Notes: a model not told the origin generated them from the sequence alone. Positions 17,134-26,320 are shown, counted from the first letter of the stretch. The stretch: DNA of 64,000 nucleotides from SbD1 sp039679945 (GCA_039679945.1 JBDKTY010000039.1:1-64000); one strand, 5' to 3'. Numbers and translations are program-made.

Positions 17134-18848
17134 TCCAACTCCGGATTAGTAGTGATCGACTGAATGATAGAATTCAAAATCACTTCGGATTCGGCTGCAT
17201 TCTCACCCAGCAGGTACGCAATCTGCTGGGTGGTTGCCAGGTTCTTCTTGATAACATCCTGGGCCTTCTGGATCATGGCTTCCTTGTGGATAGTCGGTTT
17301 TGTGATGTCCTGGAAAATCCCGCAGACTACCCGGTGCTTTTCGATGATAAAGATGTCCACGTGGAGGACCGATTTCTTGTACCGCAAGTCTCGGTTGAGC
17401 ATGTCCTCCTCTTTTTCGAGCACCGTCTTGAACAGCGAATAGAAGGGGGCGACTTCCCTGAGAAAGACACCCTCCAACCCGGGCTTCTGCCTGTATGCCT
17501 TTTCAACATCGGACCCCAGGAGCTTGGCAAACCGGAGGTTGCACTCAATGATCTTAATTTCTTCATCCACCAGGACGATGGCGCTGGGGGTCTTTTCCAT
17601 CAGCGCATTGGTCTTTTTCTGGGCCAGCTTTCGCATATAGGCGACACACATGATTTTTTCGGCTTTGCCATCGATGAGTGCCTTCGCGAATTCGCGGCAG
17701 TTATCGTAGCCACAGCCGCCGCAGTTGAGTTCGTCTTCCGGCAGGTATTTGCCGATTGTCTGCAGAGCCTGTTTCAGGATCTTGTCACTGTACTCCATCA
17801 CCGGGATCGGGTCGGGCGAGAGACCGCCGACAGTTGGAGCGGCCAGCGGGCGAGGGATTTCGTTCTGCGGGTACCGTGCATAATTGATGATCTGGCAGCG
17901 TTTCCACGCCGTGGCGGTTCGCTGACTGGCCTTCGGTCCGTTCACGCATCCGCCCTCGCAGGCGAGCAGTTCGAGGAAAATAGGATGGGAAAGCCGCATT
18001 TCATTCAGGCCCGCGATGGCCTTGTGAATGTTGTGTATCCCGGAAAAGGACATACAGTCGCCTTCCATGACGCTGCAGCTTGATTTGACGCCCGCGATCA
18101 TCCCGCCGTCAATCGGGTAGAGCGCGCCTTCCTGGGCCGAGTATGGGACGAAGGTTTCCGTCTCGCTCTCCGAGGACTCAAAGGAGACTTGCTCCTCATT
18201 GAACCAGCGGCGCAGGTCTTCGAAGGTGAGGGCAACGTCGAGGAGATCGGCGTTCTTGTCCGCCTCGCCCTTCTTCCCAATGCACGGGCTGAAGAAGACA
18301 ATCCCGATGGATGGACCGTAGTGCTGGCGAAGGAGCTGACAGTGCGCCAGGACGGGAGAGACATGCGGCATCAGGCTGGTTGCGTACTGCGGGTAGTATT
18401 TCCCGAGGAAATTGACTACCACCGGGCAGGCCGTGGAGATGATGACCCGTGGCGTCCTGTCCTGGAGAAGGGTGGCCGTGCTTCCTGAAACACGTTCGGC
18501 ACCGAGCGCCGTCTCTGAAACTCCATGGAACCCGAGCTTTTTCAGGGCGCGGATAACCTCGGATGGGGGAATGTCTGGGAACTCACTGATAAATGACGGA
18601 GCAAGAGAAGCAAAAACCATCTCCTTGTCCCGGAGCAGTTGACGTGCCTTGGACAAATCATCACGGACGTGTTTGGCTCCGTTCGGACAGACCTCCACGC
18701 AATGGCCGCATTGGATGCACAGATCGGGTATGACGGCGGCGCAGACATTTTCGACCTTTATGGCCTTGACCGGGCATTCACGAATGCATTTGAAACAGTC
18801 CTGGCATTCCGTAATTTCTGTGTAGATTACCGCGCCACTTGACTTCAT
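17130..18848 (-). CDS. HydS/HsfB-like [FeFe]-hydrogenase-related Fe-S sensor with PAS domain
   Basis: 572 residues from the chosen start. Order: two [4Fe-4S] ferredoxin motifs (C15, C18, C21, C25 and C44, C47, C50, C54); an Fe-hydrogenase large-subunit domain retaining the four candidate H-cluster cysteines (C141 in STACP, C189 in SPCIGKKGE, C297 and C301 in ACEGGC); a further Fe-S domain (C376, C379, C384, C401); a PAS domain (about 415-515); and a helical tail. This is the architecture of putative sensory group C/D hydrogenases rather than bulk H2-producing enzymes. The ATG at 18848 follows a GGTGA site and lies 10 bp after the preceding stop; an upstream in-frame extension is rejected. Confidence 0.88.
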   Translation of the reverse strand: MKSSGAVIYTEITECQDCFKCIRECPVKAIKVENVCAAVIPDLCIQCGHCVEVCPNGAKHVRDDLSKARQLLRDKEMVFASLAPSFISEFPDIPPSEVIRALKKLGFHGVSETALGAERVSGSTATLLQDRTPRVIISTACPVVVNFLGKYYPQYATSLMPHVSPVLAHCQLLRQHYGPSIGIVFFSPCIGKKGEADKNADLLDVALTFEDLRRWFNEEQVSFESSESETETFVPYSAQEGALYPIDGGMIAGVKSSCSVMEGDCMSFSGIHNIHKAIAGLNEMRLSHPIFLELLACEGGCVNGPKASQRTATAWKRCQIINYARYPQNEIPRPLAAPTVGGLSPDPIPVMEYSDKILKQALQTIGKYLPEDELNCGGCGYDNCREFAKALIDGKAEKIMCVAYMRKLAQKKTNALMEKTPSAIVLVDEEIKIIECNLRFAKLLGSDVEKAYRQKPGLEGVFLREVAPFYSLFKTVLEKEEDMLNRDLRYKKSVLHVDIFIIEKHRVVCGIFQDITKPTIHKEAMIQKAQDVIKKNLATTQQIAYLLGENAAESEVILNSIIQSITTNPELE

Positions 18849-18858
18849 GCCTGTCACC

Positions 18859-19122
18859 TTATTCTTGCGGTTTGAGTTGCTGGTCGAGTACAAATTCGAG
18901 CAGATCGGAGTCGATAGAGTTAAACACCTGGCCGTCAATGGTGACGTTGGGTCCGTCCTTGCACAGACCCTCGCACAGATGTCCCTTCATGACCACCTTG
19001 CCGCACAATCCATGGTGATCGACGTATTCCTGGATGAGCTTGATATTGCGTTTGTTACCTCGCGAAAAACATGAACTGCCCATGCATATTGCCAGTTCGG
19101 TTGGTTCTTTGGTGTTGCTCAT
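18859..19122 (-). CDS. Thioredoxin-like [2Fe-2S] ferredoxin (NuoE/HymA C-terminal type)
   Basis: About 87 residues. Four cysteines (C14 and C19 in CMGSSC, C51 and C55 in CEGLC) are arranged like the [2Fe-2S] thioredoxin-like fold of NuoE and HymA/HndA. It probably passes electrons to or from the neighbouring hydrogenase-like protein. The start at 19122 is set by GGAG 6 bp upstream; the in-frame extension to 19209 is unconserved. Compared with full NuoE it lacks the N-terminal helical domain, as in stand-alone small subunits found in hydrogenase clusters. Confidence 0.85.
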   Translation of the reverse strand: MSNTKEPTELAICMGSSCFSRGNKRNIKLIQEYVDHHGLCGKVVMKGHLCEGLCKDGPNVTIDGQVFNSIDSDLLEFVLDQQLKPQE

Positions 19123-19254
19123 GCCGTTCTCCATGTGCTTATTGAAGGCGACGCGTATTCTCGCATGCCAGGCATCCGGTGCGGCTTGCCGGGCCTCATT
19201 CCGAATCATACGGGGGTATGAACATCAATTTGGCAAAATCAATTTCCATTGTGA

Positions 19255-20481
19255 TCAACGCGAACGGCGGTATGCCGCGAGAGCGGCCGGGAAGGGCTGA
19301 AGGGCCCTTTCCAGAATGCCAAGACTGCACGCTATCACAATACCATAATTCGTAATCGGTACGTCCGCCTGGCGGCAACGCAGAATTCTGCTAAGCATCT
19401 CACGGCGGTTCCACATGCATGCTCCACAGTGGATGACGAGCTTGTAGGGCGAAAGATCGGCCGGCAGATCGTGACCCTGCACGTGATCGAATTCCAGCTT
19501 TCCGCCGACGTATTGCGTGAGCCAACGCGGTATCTTTACCCTGCCGATGTCCTCGCCTATCGGATGGTGGCTGCATGCCTCCGCCACAAGGATGCGGTCT
19601 CCCGTTCGAAGCCTGTCGATGGTGGTTACACCTTCGACCTGGGTGAGCAGATCTCCCTTAAATCTTGCGAAAAGGATGGAGAAGCTTGTAAGCGGAATTT
19701 CGGGGGAAACATCCGCCACAACCTTGAGAAAGGCCTGCGAATCCGTAACGACGAGCTTGGGCGGGGAGAGGAGTTGCTCAAGGGCTCGGCGAAGTTCGCG
19801 CTCTTTCACGATCATGCATATGGAGTCGCTGTCAAGCAGGTCACGAATCGTTTGCACCTGAGGGAGGATCAGGCGCCCCTTGGGCGCCTCCTTATCGATC
19901 GGGACTACCAGTACGGCGGTTTCGCCCGGTCCGACCAGGTCTCCGGCAATTGTGGGATTGTCGATGAGGTCGGCTGGAGCGGAGTCGAGCAGTGCCTGGC
20001 GAAAATCAAGGATGCCCACTCCCAACAGCGCTGAAACCGGAACCGCGGCAATCTTCCGGCCTGACAGCCTCTGTAGAAGGGCGGGGTCGGGAGCCGCGGC
20101 GTCACATTTGTTAAGGGCAACCACTATGGGGATGTCGCGGTCCTTCAACTCTGTAATTATCCGTTCCTCGAAGCTTCCCCAGACATCACTTTCGGCCACC
20201 AGAACGGCGAGATCCGTGCGGTCAAAGACCTGGCGGGTCTTTTCGACCCGCAGGCTGCCAAGAGCACCCTCGTCGTCGATCCCGGCCGTGTCTATGAACA
20301 GCGCGGGTCCGAGGGGCAACAGCTCCATGGGCTTTTCGACAGGGTCCGTGGTCGTGCCGGCGACATCGGAAACAATGGACACCTGCTGGCGTGTGATCGC
20401 ATTCAGCAGACTGGACTTGCCCACATTGCGCCGGCCGAAAAAACCTATGTGAATTCGCATACCCTTGGGTGTTTTGCGCAT
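19255..20481 (-). CDS. hydF: [FeFe]-hydrogenase maturation GTPase HydF
   Basis: 408 residues. The GTPase domain has G1 GRRNVGKSS (16-24), G3 DTAG (64-67) and G4 NKCD (124-127). The C-terminal cluster-binding domain has the HydF pattern CxH (C303, H305) and HCxxC (H351, C352, C355). HydF is the scaffold that carries the 2Fe precursor of the H-cluster to the hydrogenase. It starts 2 bp after the aspartase stop. The partner maturases HydE and HydG are not in the window and must lie elsewhere if the H-cluster is made. Confidence 0.95.
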   Translation of the reverse strand: MRKTPKGMRIHIGFFGRRNVGKSSLLNAITRQQVSIVSDVAGTTTDPVEKPMELLPLGPALFIDTAGIDDEGALGSLRVEKTRQVFDRTDLAVLVAESDVWGSFEERIITELKDRDIPIVVALNKCDAAAPDPALLQRLSGRKIAAVPVSALLGVGILDFRQALLDSAPADLIDNPTIAGDLVGPGETAVLVVPIDKEAPKGRLILPQVQTIRDLLDSDSICMIVKERELRRALEQLLSPPKLVVTDSQAFLKVVADVSPEIPLTSFSILFARFKGDLLTQVEGVTTIDRLRTGDRILVAEACSHHPIGEDIGRVKIPRWLTQYVGGKLEFDHVQGHDLPADLSPYKLVIHCGACMWNRREMLSRILRCRQADVPITNYGIVIACSLGILERALQPFPAALAAYRRSR

Positions 20482-20483
20482 CG

Positions 20484-21905
20484 CTAATCCCGTAAAACAG
20501 TGTTAGGCATTCCCAGTCTGCATACAGCTTCGGGACTGATCAATTCTTCGAACTCCATTTCGGAAAGGAGGTGCTCGTTCAGTACGACTTCCCGCACGGT
20601 CCTGCTTGATTCGCGGGCGCGCGCAACCACGCCGCAAAGCGCTTCGTAGCCGAGAGCAGGCAGGAGGGCAGTGGCCACGGCGGTGGAGTTGCGGGCGTGT
20701 TTGCCGCATTGTTCCTCATTTGCCTGGATGCCCGTCACGCAGTTTCGGCTCAGGATATCACATGCATTCGCGAGCAGGTCGATGCTGTCGAGAAGACAGA
20801 CGGCGATCAAGGGCATAAATGGATTCAGTTCCAGGCTCCCGGACGCACACGCAAGGGTAAGCGAAGCATCGAGACCGAAGACAAGCATTGAGCACTGGCT
20901 TACGGCTTCCGGAATTACCGGATTCACCTTGCCGGCCATTATGGTCGATCCGGACTGGCGCCGGGGCAGGAAGATCTCCGCCGGTCCGGCCTCGGGGCCG
21001 CTCGCCAAAAAACGAAGATCGCCGCATACTTTAAGCAGACTCGCCGCGCACGCCTTCAGAATGCCGGATACCTCCACGAATACATCCGCATTTTGGGTAT
21101 TTTCGACGAGATTCTCGGCTCTGGCGAACCCGATGCCAGTATTTGACCTCAATACTTCGGTTACACGAAATATATATTCCCGGGGCGCGGCCAGGCCGGT
21201 GCCTATCGCGGTCCCTCCCAGGTTAATGACGCGCAGTCTCTCTTCACATTTATATATGCGCCACCGGTCGCGGTTAAAGGCTTCCGCATACGCGCCCATT
21301 TCGCGGCCCAGAGTAGTCAGAACGGCATCCTGGAGCTGTGTGCGGGCAACCTTGACGACATGAGCGAAACGCTTCTCCAGTGTTTGAAAGGATTCCTGCA
21401 GCGCAAGCACTTTGCCTTCAAGCCTTCTTAGCCTCCGAATGGCCGCCAGTTTCAGTGCGGTCGGGTATGTATCATTGGTCGATTGATGAAGGTTAAGGTC
21501 GGCAAGCGGCGAAACACGTTCATAGTTGCCGTGAGCTTCGCCCAGGAATTCCAGCGCCCTGTTGGCAAGCACCTCATTCACATTCATGTTGGTGCTGGTT
21601 CCCGCTCCGCCCTGCAACACATCCACCACGATATGAGCGCCGAGGCGGTCTTCCGCCATCTCCCGGCAGGCCCTTTCAATGGCCTCGGCTTTATCGAGAT
21701 CGTCCTTCCACGCACCGAGGGAACGGTTAGTCTGGGCACAGGCGAGTTTTACATCGCCATATGCCCGGATCAGTTCCGGATGAGGGGGGCGCCCGGTCAG
21801 GGGAAAGTTGTCAAGAGCGCGGGCCGTATGGATGCCGTGGAGTTTCGATTCCGGAATCGAAACTTCTCCCGCCATGTCCCGCTCGCTCCTGAGACCGTTT
21901 ATCAT
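20484..21905 (-). CDS. aspA: Aspartate ammonia-lyase (aspartase) in a hydrogenase-maturation context
   Basis: About 473 residues, a fumarase/aspartase superfamily enzyme: GTSTNMNVNEVLANRALE in the N-terminal half and the signature GSTIMAGKVNPVIPEAVSQ near the C-terminus; NPVIPE points to aspartase rather than fumarase. It converts aspartate to fumarate and ammonia. Linkage to hydF suggests a dedicated role in H-cluster assembly (possibly ammonia supply) rather than general catabolism, which is inference. The start is uncertain: ATG at 21905 (AGGA 7 bp upstream) or at 21875. A 24-bp perfect palindrome lies inside the first codons. Confidence 0.88.
   Translation of the reverse strand: MINGLRSERDMAGEVSIPESKLHGIHTARALDNFPLTGRPPHPELIRAYGDVKLACAQTNRSLGAWKDDLDKAEAIERACREMAEDRLGAHIVVDVLQGGAGTSTNMNVNEVLANRALEFLGEAHGNYERVSPLADLNLHQSTNDTYPTALKLAAIRRLRRLEGKVLALQESFQTLEKRFAHVVKVARTQLQDAVLTTLGREMGAYAEAFNRDRWRIYKCEERLRVINLGGTAIGTGLAAPREYIFRVTEVLRSNTGIGFARAENLVENTQNADVFVEVSGILKACAASLLKVCGDLRFLASGPEAGPAEIFLPRRQSGSTIMAGKVNPVIPEAVSQCSMLVFGLDASLTLACASGSLELNPFMPLIAVCLLDSIDLLANACDILSRNCVTGIQANEEQCGKHARNSTAVATALLPALGYEALCGVVARARESSRTVREVVLNEHLLSEMEFEELISPEAVCRLGMPNTVLRD
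21841..21864. repeat. 24-bp perfect palindrome in the 5' part of the aspartase gene
   Basis: The sequence reads identically on both strands across 24 bp (half-site AGTTTCGATTCC). It lies within the first 20 codons of aspA under either start. It could be an operator, an RNA hairpin near the translation start, or chance. Confidence 0.8.
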
Positions 21906-22435
21906 GCTTCTATCCTGTTCGGCTTCGCTTCGCTGCTTGGAAGAAGCCGTTAGTGCCGCGATTGTTCGAGGTGCTCGAATGATGAAAAAGGGTAATGGGG
22001 GCGCTCGATACGATTTCGGGGGGGGATAGAGACTTCCAGGGCGATGCAGGGACGGAGAAAGCGCCTGTATCAAGTCCGCGGACTCCAGGATATACCAGAA
22101 CCTTCTGGGGAAAGAACCGGAATCGCGCCGGTTTCAGGGAGGCGACTGTCCTGTTGGAAGCGGTTCTGGTTGGCTGTGGATAATCCATTACACAGGCTTT
22201 CACATGAGCACGTGGAAAAGAGGCATGACAACGCCATCCGAAGAACTTTTCCTGTCGAGTTGATTCTACTTTTTTTGACTCGTTCTTTCAAGTATCTACA
22301 TGAGGATGTCTTTTCGCTATCCCTTCCGTAAGAAATTTAGCGCTCCGCGGCTTTGGTTCTGGTCATATTAGAGTGGTGCGGATAAAATAATTCTCCACCT
22401 TTTCAATTAACTGCATTTACTCGAAGAGGTCCTGA
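21906..22435. other. Divergent intergenic region between aspartase and PocR kinase
   Basis: About 530 bp with no convincing gene. It must hold the promoters of the minus-strand aspA-hydF group and the plus-strand histidine kinase, but no clear -35/-10 pair or known riboswitch could be picked out. A run of eight or nine G near 22018-22026 is notable. Confidence 0.5.
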
Positions 22436-23842
22436 ATGATCGATGAGCAAAAGACAAAAGAGCAGCTCTTAAGCGAATTGCAGCAACTGCGCCGGCAGCT
22501 CGCCTCACGGGAAGTTCGTCCCGGTGGCGGAGTCAATGACTTCAGGGAGGCGGATTCCGAGAGGTGTGCCGACCGCTACCTGGTTGACGAAAAATATGGC
22601 ATTCGCGACCTGGTCGATATTGAGGCTCTCCGACGGGTCTTTTCCGCCTTTTCGGAAACGACGGGATTCACGGCCGGGCTCGTGGAATTTCCCATGCAAA
22701 GGGTCCTGATCGGCACGGGATGGCGTGACATCTGCGCGAAGTTTCACTGGGCCTGCCCCGATTCTCTCCGGCAATGCAAAAAGAGCAATGCACTGCTCAC
22801 GGAAAAACTCAGGGAGCATCAGAGGCTAAGCATAAACGAATGTGAAAACGGTTTGATGGAGGGCGCCACTCCCATAATCATCAAGGGCAAGCATATAGCA
22901 AGCATTACAACGGGCCAGGTTTTCTTCCGACGACCGCATATCGAATATTTCCGAAACCAGGCCGATAGGTTCGGATTTGATCCGGATTCCTACCTGGATG
23001 CTCTCGGGAAGGTCCCTGTCGTTCCCGAGGGGCAGTTTCGAAACGCTCTGTCCTTCCTTTGCCAGTTGGCGATGATGATCGTGGAACTGGGAATGAGCAA
23101 CCTGGAAATCAGGGAGACGCTTTCCAGGCTGGAGGATGAGATTCACGACCGCAAGCAGGCCCAGAAGGCGTTACAGGTCTCCAGAAACGAGTTGCGGCAT
23201 CTGTCTTCGCAACTTCTCATCGCCCAGGAGGAGGAGAGGAAAAGGATCGCGGGAGAACTTCACGACGGCCTCGGTTCATATCTGACCGCCATCAGGTTTG
23301 CCCTCGAGACTGCACGCAAGCAACTGGCACGGGGAAAAGCCGATCCAGTCTGCCTGGATAGCCCCATCTCCGAGATGGAGCGACTGATCCAGGAGGTGAG
23401 GCGGATTTGGATGGATCTGCGCCCATCGGTCCTGGACAGCTTTGGTTTAGTCGCCGCGCTGGAGTGGTTCATCAAGCAATACGGTATGAACTGCCCTGGA
23501 ATTTCCATAGATGGCCGGTTTGACATCGAGGAAAAAGATGTTACCGAGGATTTGAAAATAGTGGTGTTCAGGATCGTGCAGGAGGCATTTAACAACATCG
23601 CGAAGCACAGCGGCTCCGACAGAGTGGAACTACGCCTTGCGCGCAACGACAAGTTGATAGAGCTGCTCATAGCGGATAACGGCGCCGGGTTCCCGCGGGA
23701 AGAAGTGGTATCCGGCGAGACGCGGAAGGGAATAGGCCTTACCAGCATGAGAGAACGGGCCAAGCTATCGGGAGGCAATCTGACGATTGAGTCGGCCCCC
23801 GGCTGTGGGACGAAGATTTTTGTGTGCTGGCCTCTGGGGTGA
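22436..23842 (+). CDS. Orphan histidine kinase with PocR ligand-binding domain
   Basis: 468 residues, no membrane segment. A short N-terminal coiled coil (4-24), a PocR domain (about 58-223) with several cysteines (C100, C107, C114, C136) typical of this sensory domain, a second coiled coil, then HisKA_3 with H276 in ELHDGLG and a HATPase_c domain (DNGAGFP, GIGLTSMRER). This is a NarX/DegS-type kinase expected to act on a LuxR-type response regulator, none of which is encoded nearby. PocR domains respond to small hydrocarbon-like ligands in known cases; the ligand here is unknown. GAGG lies 6 bp before the ATG. Confidence 0.9.
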   Translation: MIDEQKTKEQLLSELQQLRRQLASREVRPGGGVNDFREADSERCADRYLVDEKYGIRDLVDIEALRRVFSAFSETTGFTAGLVEFPMQRVLIGTGWRDICAKFHWACPDSLRQCKKSNALLTEKLREHQRLSINECENGLMEGATPIIIKGKHIASITTGQVFFRRPHIEYFRNQADRFGFDPDSYLDALGKVPVVPEGQFRNALSFLCQLAMMIVELGMSNLEIRETLSRLEDEIHDRKQAQKALQVSRNELRHLSSQLLIAQEEERKRIAGELHDGLGSYLTAIRFALETARKQLARGKADPVCLDSPISEMERLIQEVRRIWMDLRPSVLDSFGLVAALEWFIKQYGMNCPGISIDGRFDIEEKDVTEDLKIVVFRIVQEAFNNIAKHSGSDRVELRLARNDKLIELLIADNGAGFPREEVVSGETRKGIGLTSMRERAKLSGGNLTIESAPGCGTKIFVCWPLG

Positions 23843-23937
23843 GTATCCGGTAAAGCCACGCGGAGATGCTGCAATCCCCGCCGCGCCGAGGGCCGGGTCT
23901 TTCCTGCCCGCGCGCCGGCCCGGCAACCCTCGGGAGA

Positions 23938-24093
23938 TTAGAACAAAGAGTATATAAACGGCGCCACGACACTGCTCTCGGTGAGTATGATAAGCCCGCT
24001 GAGAAGGCCCAGCATGAGTGCGATCGGAATTAGCCAGTAACGTTTTCTGACTTTCAGGAATTCCCAGAACTCGGCTATGGTTGACTGAGACAT
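23938..24093 (-). CDS. DUF5989 family small membrane protein
   Basis: 51 residues, starting MSQSTIAEFWEFLKVRKRYW and followed by a single membrane helix. This matches the DUF5989 small proteins that accompany carbamoyltransferase and SxtJ genes. It lies 9 bp downstream of the SxtJ gene on the same strand, which supports it as a real gene despite its length. Function unknown; a membrane accessory to the carbamoyltransferase is the natural guess. Confidence 0.85.
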   Translation of the reverse strand: MSQSTIAEFWEFLKVRKRYWLIPIALMLGLLSGLIILTESSVVAPFIYSLF

Positions 24094-24102
24094 CTCGAAC
24101 CT

Positions 24103-24504
24103 CTAATAGCGTTTATGGAAGCGTTCCCTGGGCTGAACCTTCTCATCCCTGGCTACCCAGTAGGAAGCCGCGTCGGGATCGGGCTTGGTGGCGATGAGCT
24201 TTCCGCCAGTCATCCTTCTGATGAGGGCCGAGGGAGTGACCACGAGGTAATAGGCGAGGGAGAGCAGGATTGTTGTCAGCACAATGCCTATTGCGTGTCC
24301 TGCTCGCATCCACGCCGCGAATACCGGTTTCATGAGTTTTGGAAGGCAGGAGAACGCGACTCCCAGAAACGACAGGAAACCAAAAAAGCAGACGGGGAAG
24401 AGGTTGCCTCTCCAGAATCCGAAAAGAGCCAGCCCTCCGAAAATGCAAAGCATCGCAAGGCCGACCTTCCTGATATACCCGGGTTCAGTCGAGAATGAGT
24501 TCAT
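24103..24504 (-). CDS. SxtJ family membrane protein
   Basis: 133 residues with two or three membrane helices (about 10-50 and 65-90), ending in a basic, soluble tail. SxtJ proteins occur next to NodU/SxtI-type carbamoyltransferases in saxitoxin and many unrelated clusters; their biochemical role is not established. The start at 24504 overlaps the 3' end of the carbamoyltransferase gene by 20 bp, indicating translational coupling. A longer in-frame reading to 24666 runs through the carbamoyltransferase gene and is rejected. Confidence 0.85.
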   Translation of the reverse strand: MNSFSTEPGYIRKVGLAMLCIFGGLALFGFWRGNLFPVCFFGFLSFLGVAFSCLPKLMKPVFAAWMRAGHAIGIVLTTILLSLAYYLVVTPSALIRRMTGGKLIATKPDPDAASYWVARDEKVQPRERFHKRY

Positions 24505-26320
24505 TGCGCCATTCCCTGGATTCCCGCCATGGTGGTTGTTCTTCCTTGAAAAGAAAGCAGTCCTCCATGACCAGTACGTCCATTTCGGTCCGCATGAAAC
24601 ACCTGTAAGCATCCTCCGGGGAGCAGACAATCGGTTCCCCACGGACGTTAAAGCTCGTGTTGACAAGCATCGGACAGCCCGTGCGCGATTGAAACTCCTT
24701 CAGTATTTCATAAAGCTCGGGTTTGTCGTTCCGGTTGACCGTCTGGATGCGAGCGGAATAGTCAATATGCGTTACCGCTGGGACATCGCTTCGTTTTGCG
24801 TTGAGCCTGCCTGGAATATCACCCGTACCGTCCATTGGTTGGGGAATCCTCCTGCCGTCAACGACTTTGGCGACCAGCAACATATAGGGGCTGGACCTGT
24901 CGAGTTCGAAGTACTCAGCGACGGCTTCCTCGAGGACAGCGGGGGCGAATGGCCTGAAAGACTCACGGAACTTGATTTTGAGATTCATGACGCTCTGGGT
25001 GTCGGACCTGCGAGGGTCTCCCAGGATGCTTCTCGCCCCGAGCGCGCGCGGACCGAACTCCATGCGCCCGGCTAAATGGCCCACAATCCTCCCGGCTATG
25101 ATTTGATCGACGATCAGCTTTGCCCTGTCCCTTTTGGATATCTGGTGGTGCGGTATCCCGCGGGCCCGCAGGAACTCTTTTATGGATTCATCGGAGTATG
25201 CCGGGCCGAGAAAGGATGCCTGCTGGATGTCTCTGCCTCCGGTGAGCGCGCGGCCATGACCCAGGTATCGGTGCCATACGGCGAGCGCGGCGCCAAGCGC
25301 CCCGCCGGCATCACCGGCCGCGGGCTGTATCCATATATCCTTGAATGGGCCCTCGCGCAGCACTCTGCCGTTCGCCACGCAGTTCAAAGCCACCCCCCCG
25401 GCAAGACAGAGGCGGTCCAGACCGGTTTCCCGATGCACATGACAGACCATCTTCAGAATAATCTCTTCCGTCACTGCCTGGATGCTGGCCGCGATATCCA
25501 TCTCTCTTTGTGTAATGGGCCCCTCGGGAGCACGGGGAGGGCCGTCCAGGAGGCGGTCCATGCGTTTGCCCGTCATGCGCAGCCCGCCCAGGAAATCAAA
25601 GTAGGAAAGGTTCAGCCTCAGGGACCCGTCTTCCTTGACATCGACCAGTTCATCGAGGATGAGATCTTTGTATACCGGCTTGCCATAGGGGGCGAGACCC
25701 ATGAGCTTATATTCGCCCGAATTTACCTTAAAGCCGGTAAAGTAAGTAAAGGCGGAATAGAGCAACCCGAGGGAATCCGGAAAATGCAGTTCCTTGAGAA
25801 GCGCTATTTCATTTCCCTTGCCATATCCATAAGATGCTGTGGCCCACTCGCCGACCCCATCGAGCGTGAGGATGGCGGCTTCATCGAACGGGGAAGGATA
25901 AAAAGCGGATGCCGCATGTGCTTCATGGTGCTCGGTGAAAAGAATGTCGCGATCGAAGCCGAGTTCTTTTTGAATGAGTCTTGGAATGTGCAATTTCTGG
26001 CGAAGCCAGAGGGGCATGGCCTTGAGCCAGGATCGGAGACCTTTCGGCGCGACGGTGAGATAGCTGAACAGGAGCCGCTCGAAGGTCAGGAAGGGTTTCT
26101 CGTAGAAAACGACATGATCCAGATCCGATACCTGAATACCGGCATGGGCGAGGCAGTACTCAACGGCGTTGCGGGGGAAAGCATAGTCGTGCTTTTTACG
26201 GGTGAAACGCTCTTCCTGGGCGGCGGCGGCTATGCTCCCGTTTGTCAGAAGACAGGCGGCGCTGTCATGGTAAAAACACGAAACACCCAGAATGAACACG
26301 TCTTTTCCGCCTGAGTTCAT
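24485..26320 (-). CDS. NodU/CmcH-family O-carbamoyltransferase
   Basis: 611 residues. It opens ILGVSCFYHDSAACLL and EERFTRKKHD, the N-terminal Kae1-like domain signature of the family, with the metal-site histidines in TEHHEAHAASAF. The C-terminal YrdC-like part contains GRMEFGPRALGARSIL and NTSFNVRGEPIVC. The family uses carbamoyl phosphate and ATP to place a carbamoyl group on a hydroxyl of a sugar or natural product. It is first in a three-gene minus-strand operon with SxtJ and DUF5989, divergent from an SGNH hydrolase. The acceptor is unknown; the nearby glycosyltransferase and acyltransferase suggest a surface glycan. Confidence 0.93.
   Translation of the reverse strand: MNSGGKDVFILGVSCFYHDSAACLLTNGSIAAAAQEERFTRKKHDYAFPRNAVEYCLAHAGIQVSDLDHVVFYEKPFLTFERLLFSYLTVAPKGLRSWLKAMPLWLRQKLHIPRLIQKELGFDRDILFTEHHEAHAASAFYPSPFDEAAILTLDGVGEWATASYGYGKGNEIALLKELHFPDSLGLLYSAFTYFTGFKVNSGEYKLMGLAPYGKPVYKDLILDELVDVKEDGSLRLNLSYFDFLGGLRMTGKRMDRLLDGPPRAPEGPITQREMDIAASIQAVTEEIILKMVCHVHRETGLDRLCLAGGVALNCVANGRVLREGPFKDIWIQPAAGDAGGALGAALAVWHRYLGHGRALTGGRDIQQASFLGPAYSDESIKEFLRARGIPHHQISKRDRAKLIVDQIIAGRIVGHLAGRMEFGPRALGARSILGDPRRSDTQSVMNLKIKFRESFRPFAPAVLEEAVAEYFELDRSSPYMLLVAKVVDGRRIPQPMDGTGDIPGRLNAKRSDVPAVTHIDYSARIQTVNRNDKPELYEILKEFQSRTGCPMLVNTSFNVRGEPIVCSPEDAYRCFMRTEMDVLVMEDCFLFKEEQPPWRESREWRNELILD

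Noticed and set aside
20484..21905. Calling the lyase a fumarase
   Set aside because: The signature reads NPVIPE, which is the aspartase form, and the neighbour is HydF.
24505..24666. N-terminal extension of the SxtJ gene
   Set aside because: The extension overlaps the carbamoyltransferase coding sequence and lacks SxtJ similarity; the start at 24504 gives the normal family length.
25076..26314. 412-codon plus-strand frame
   Set aside because: Complete antisense overlap with the well-supported carbamoyltransferase gene.
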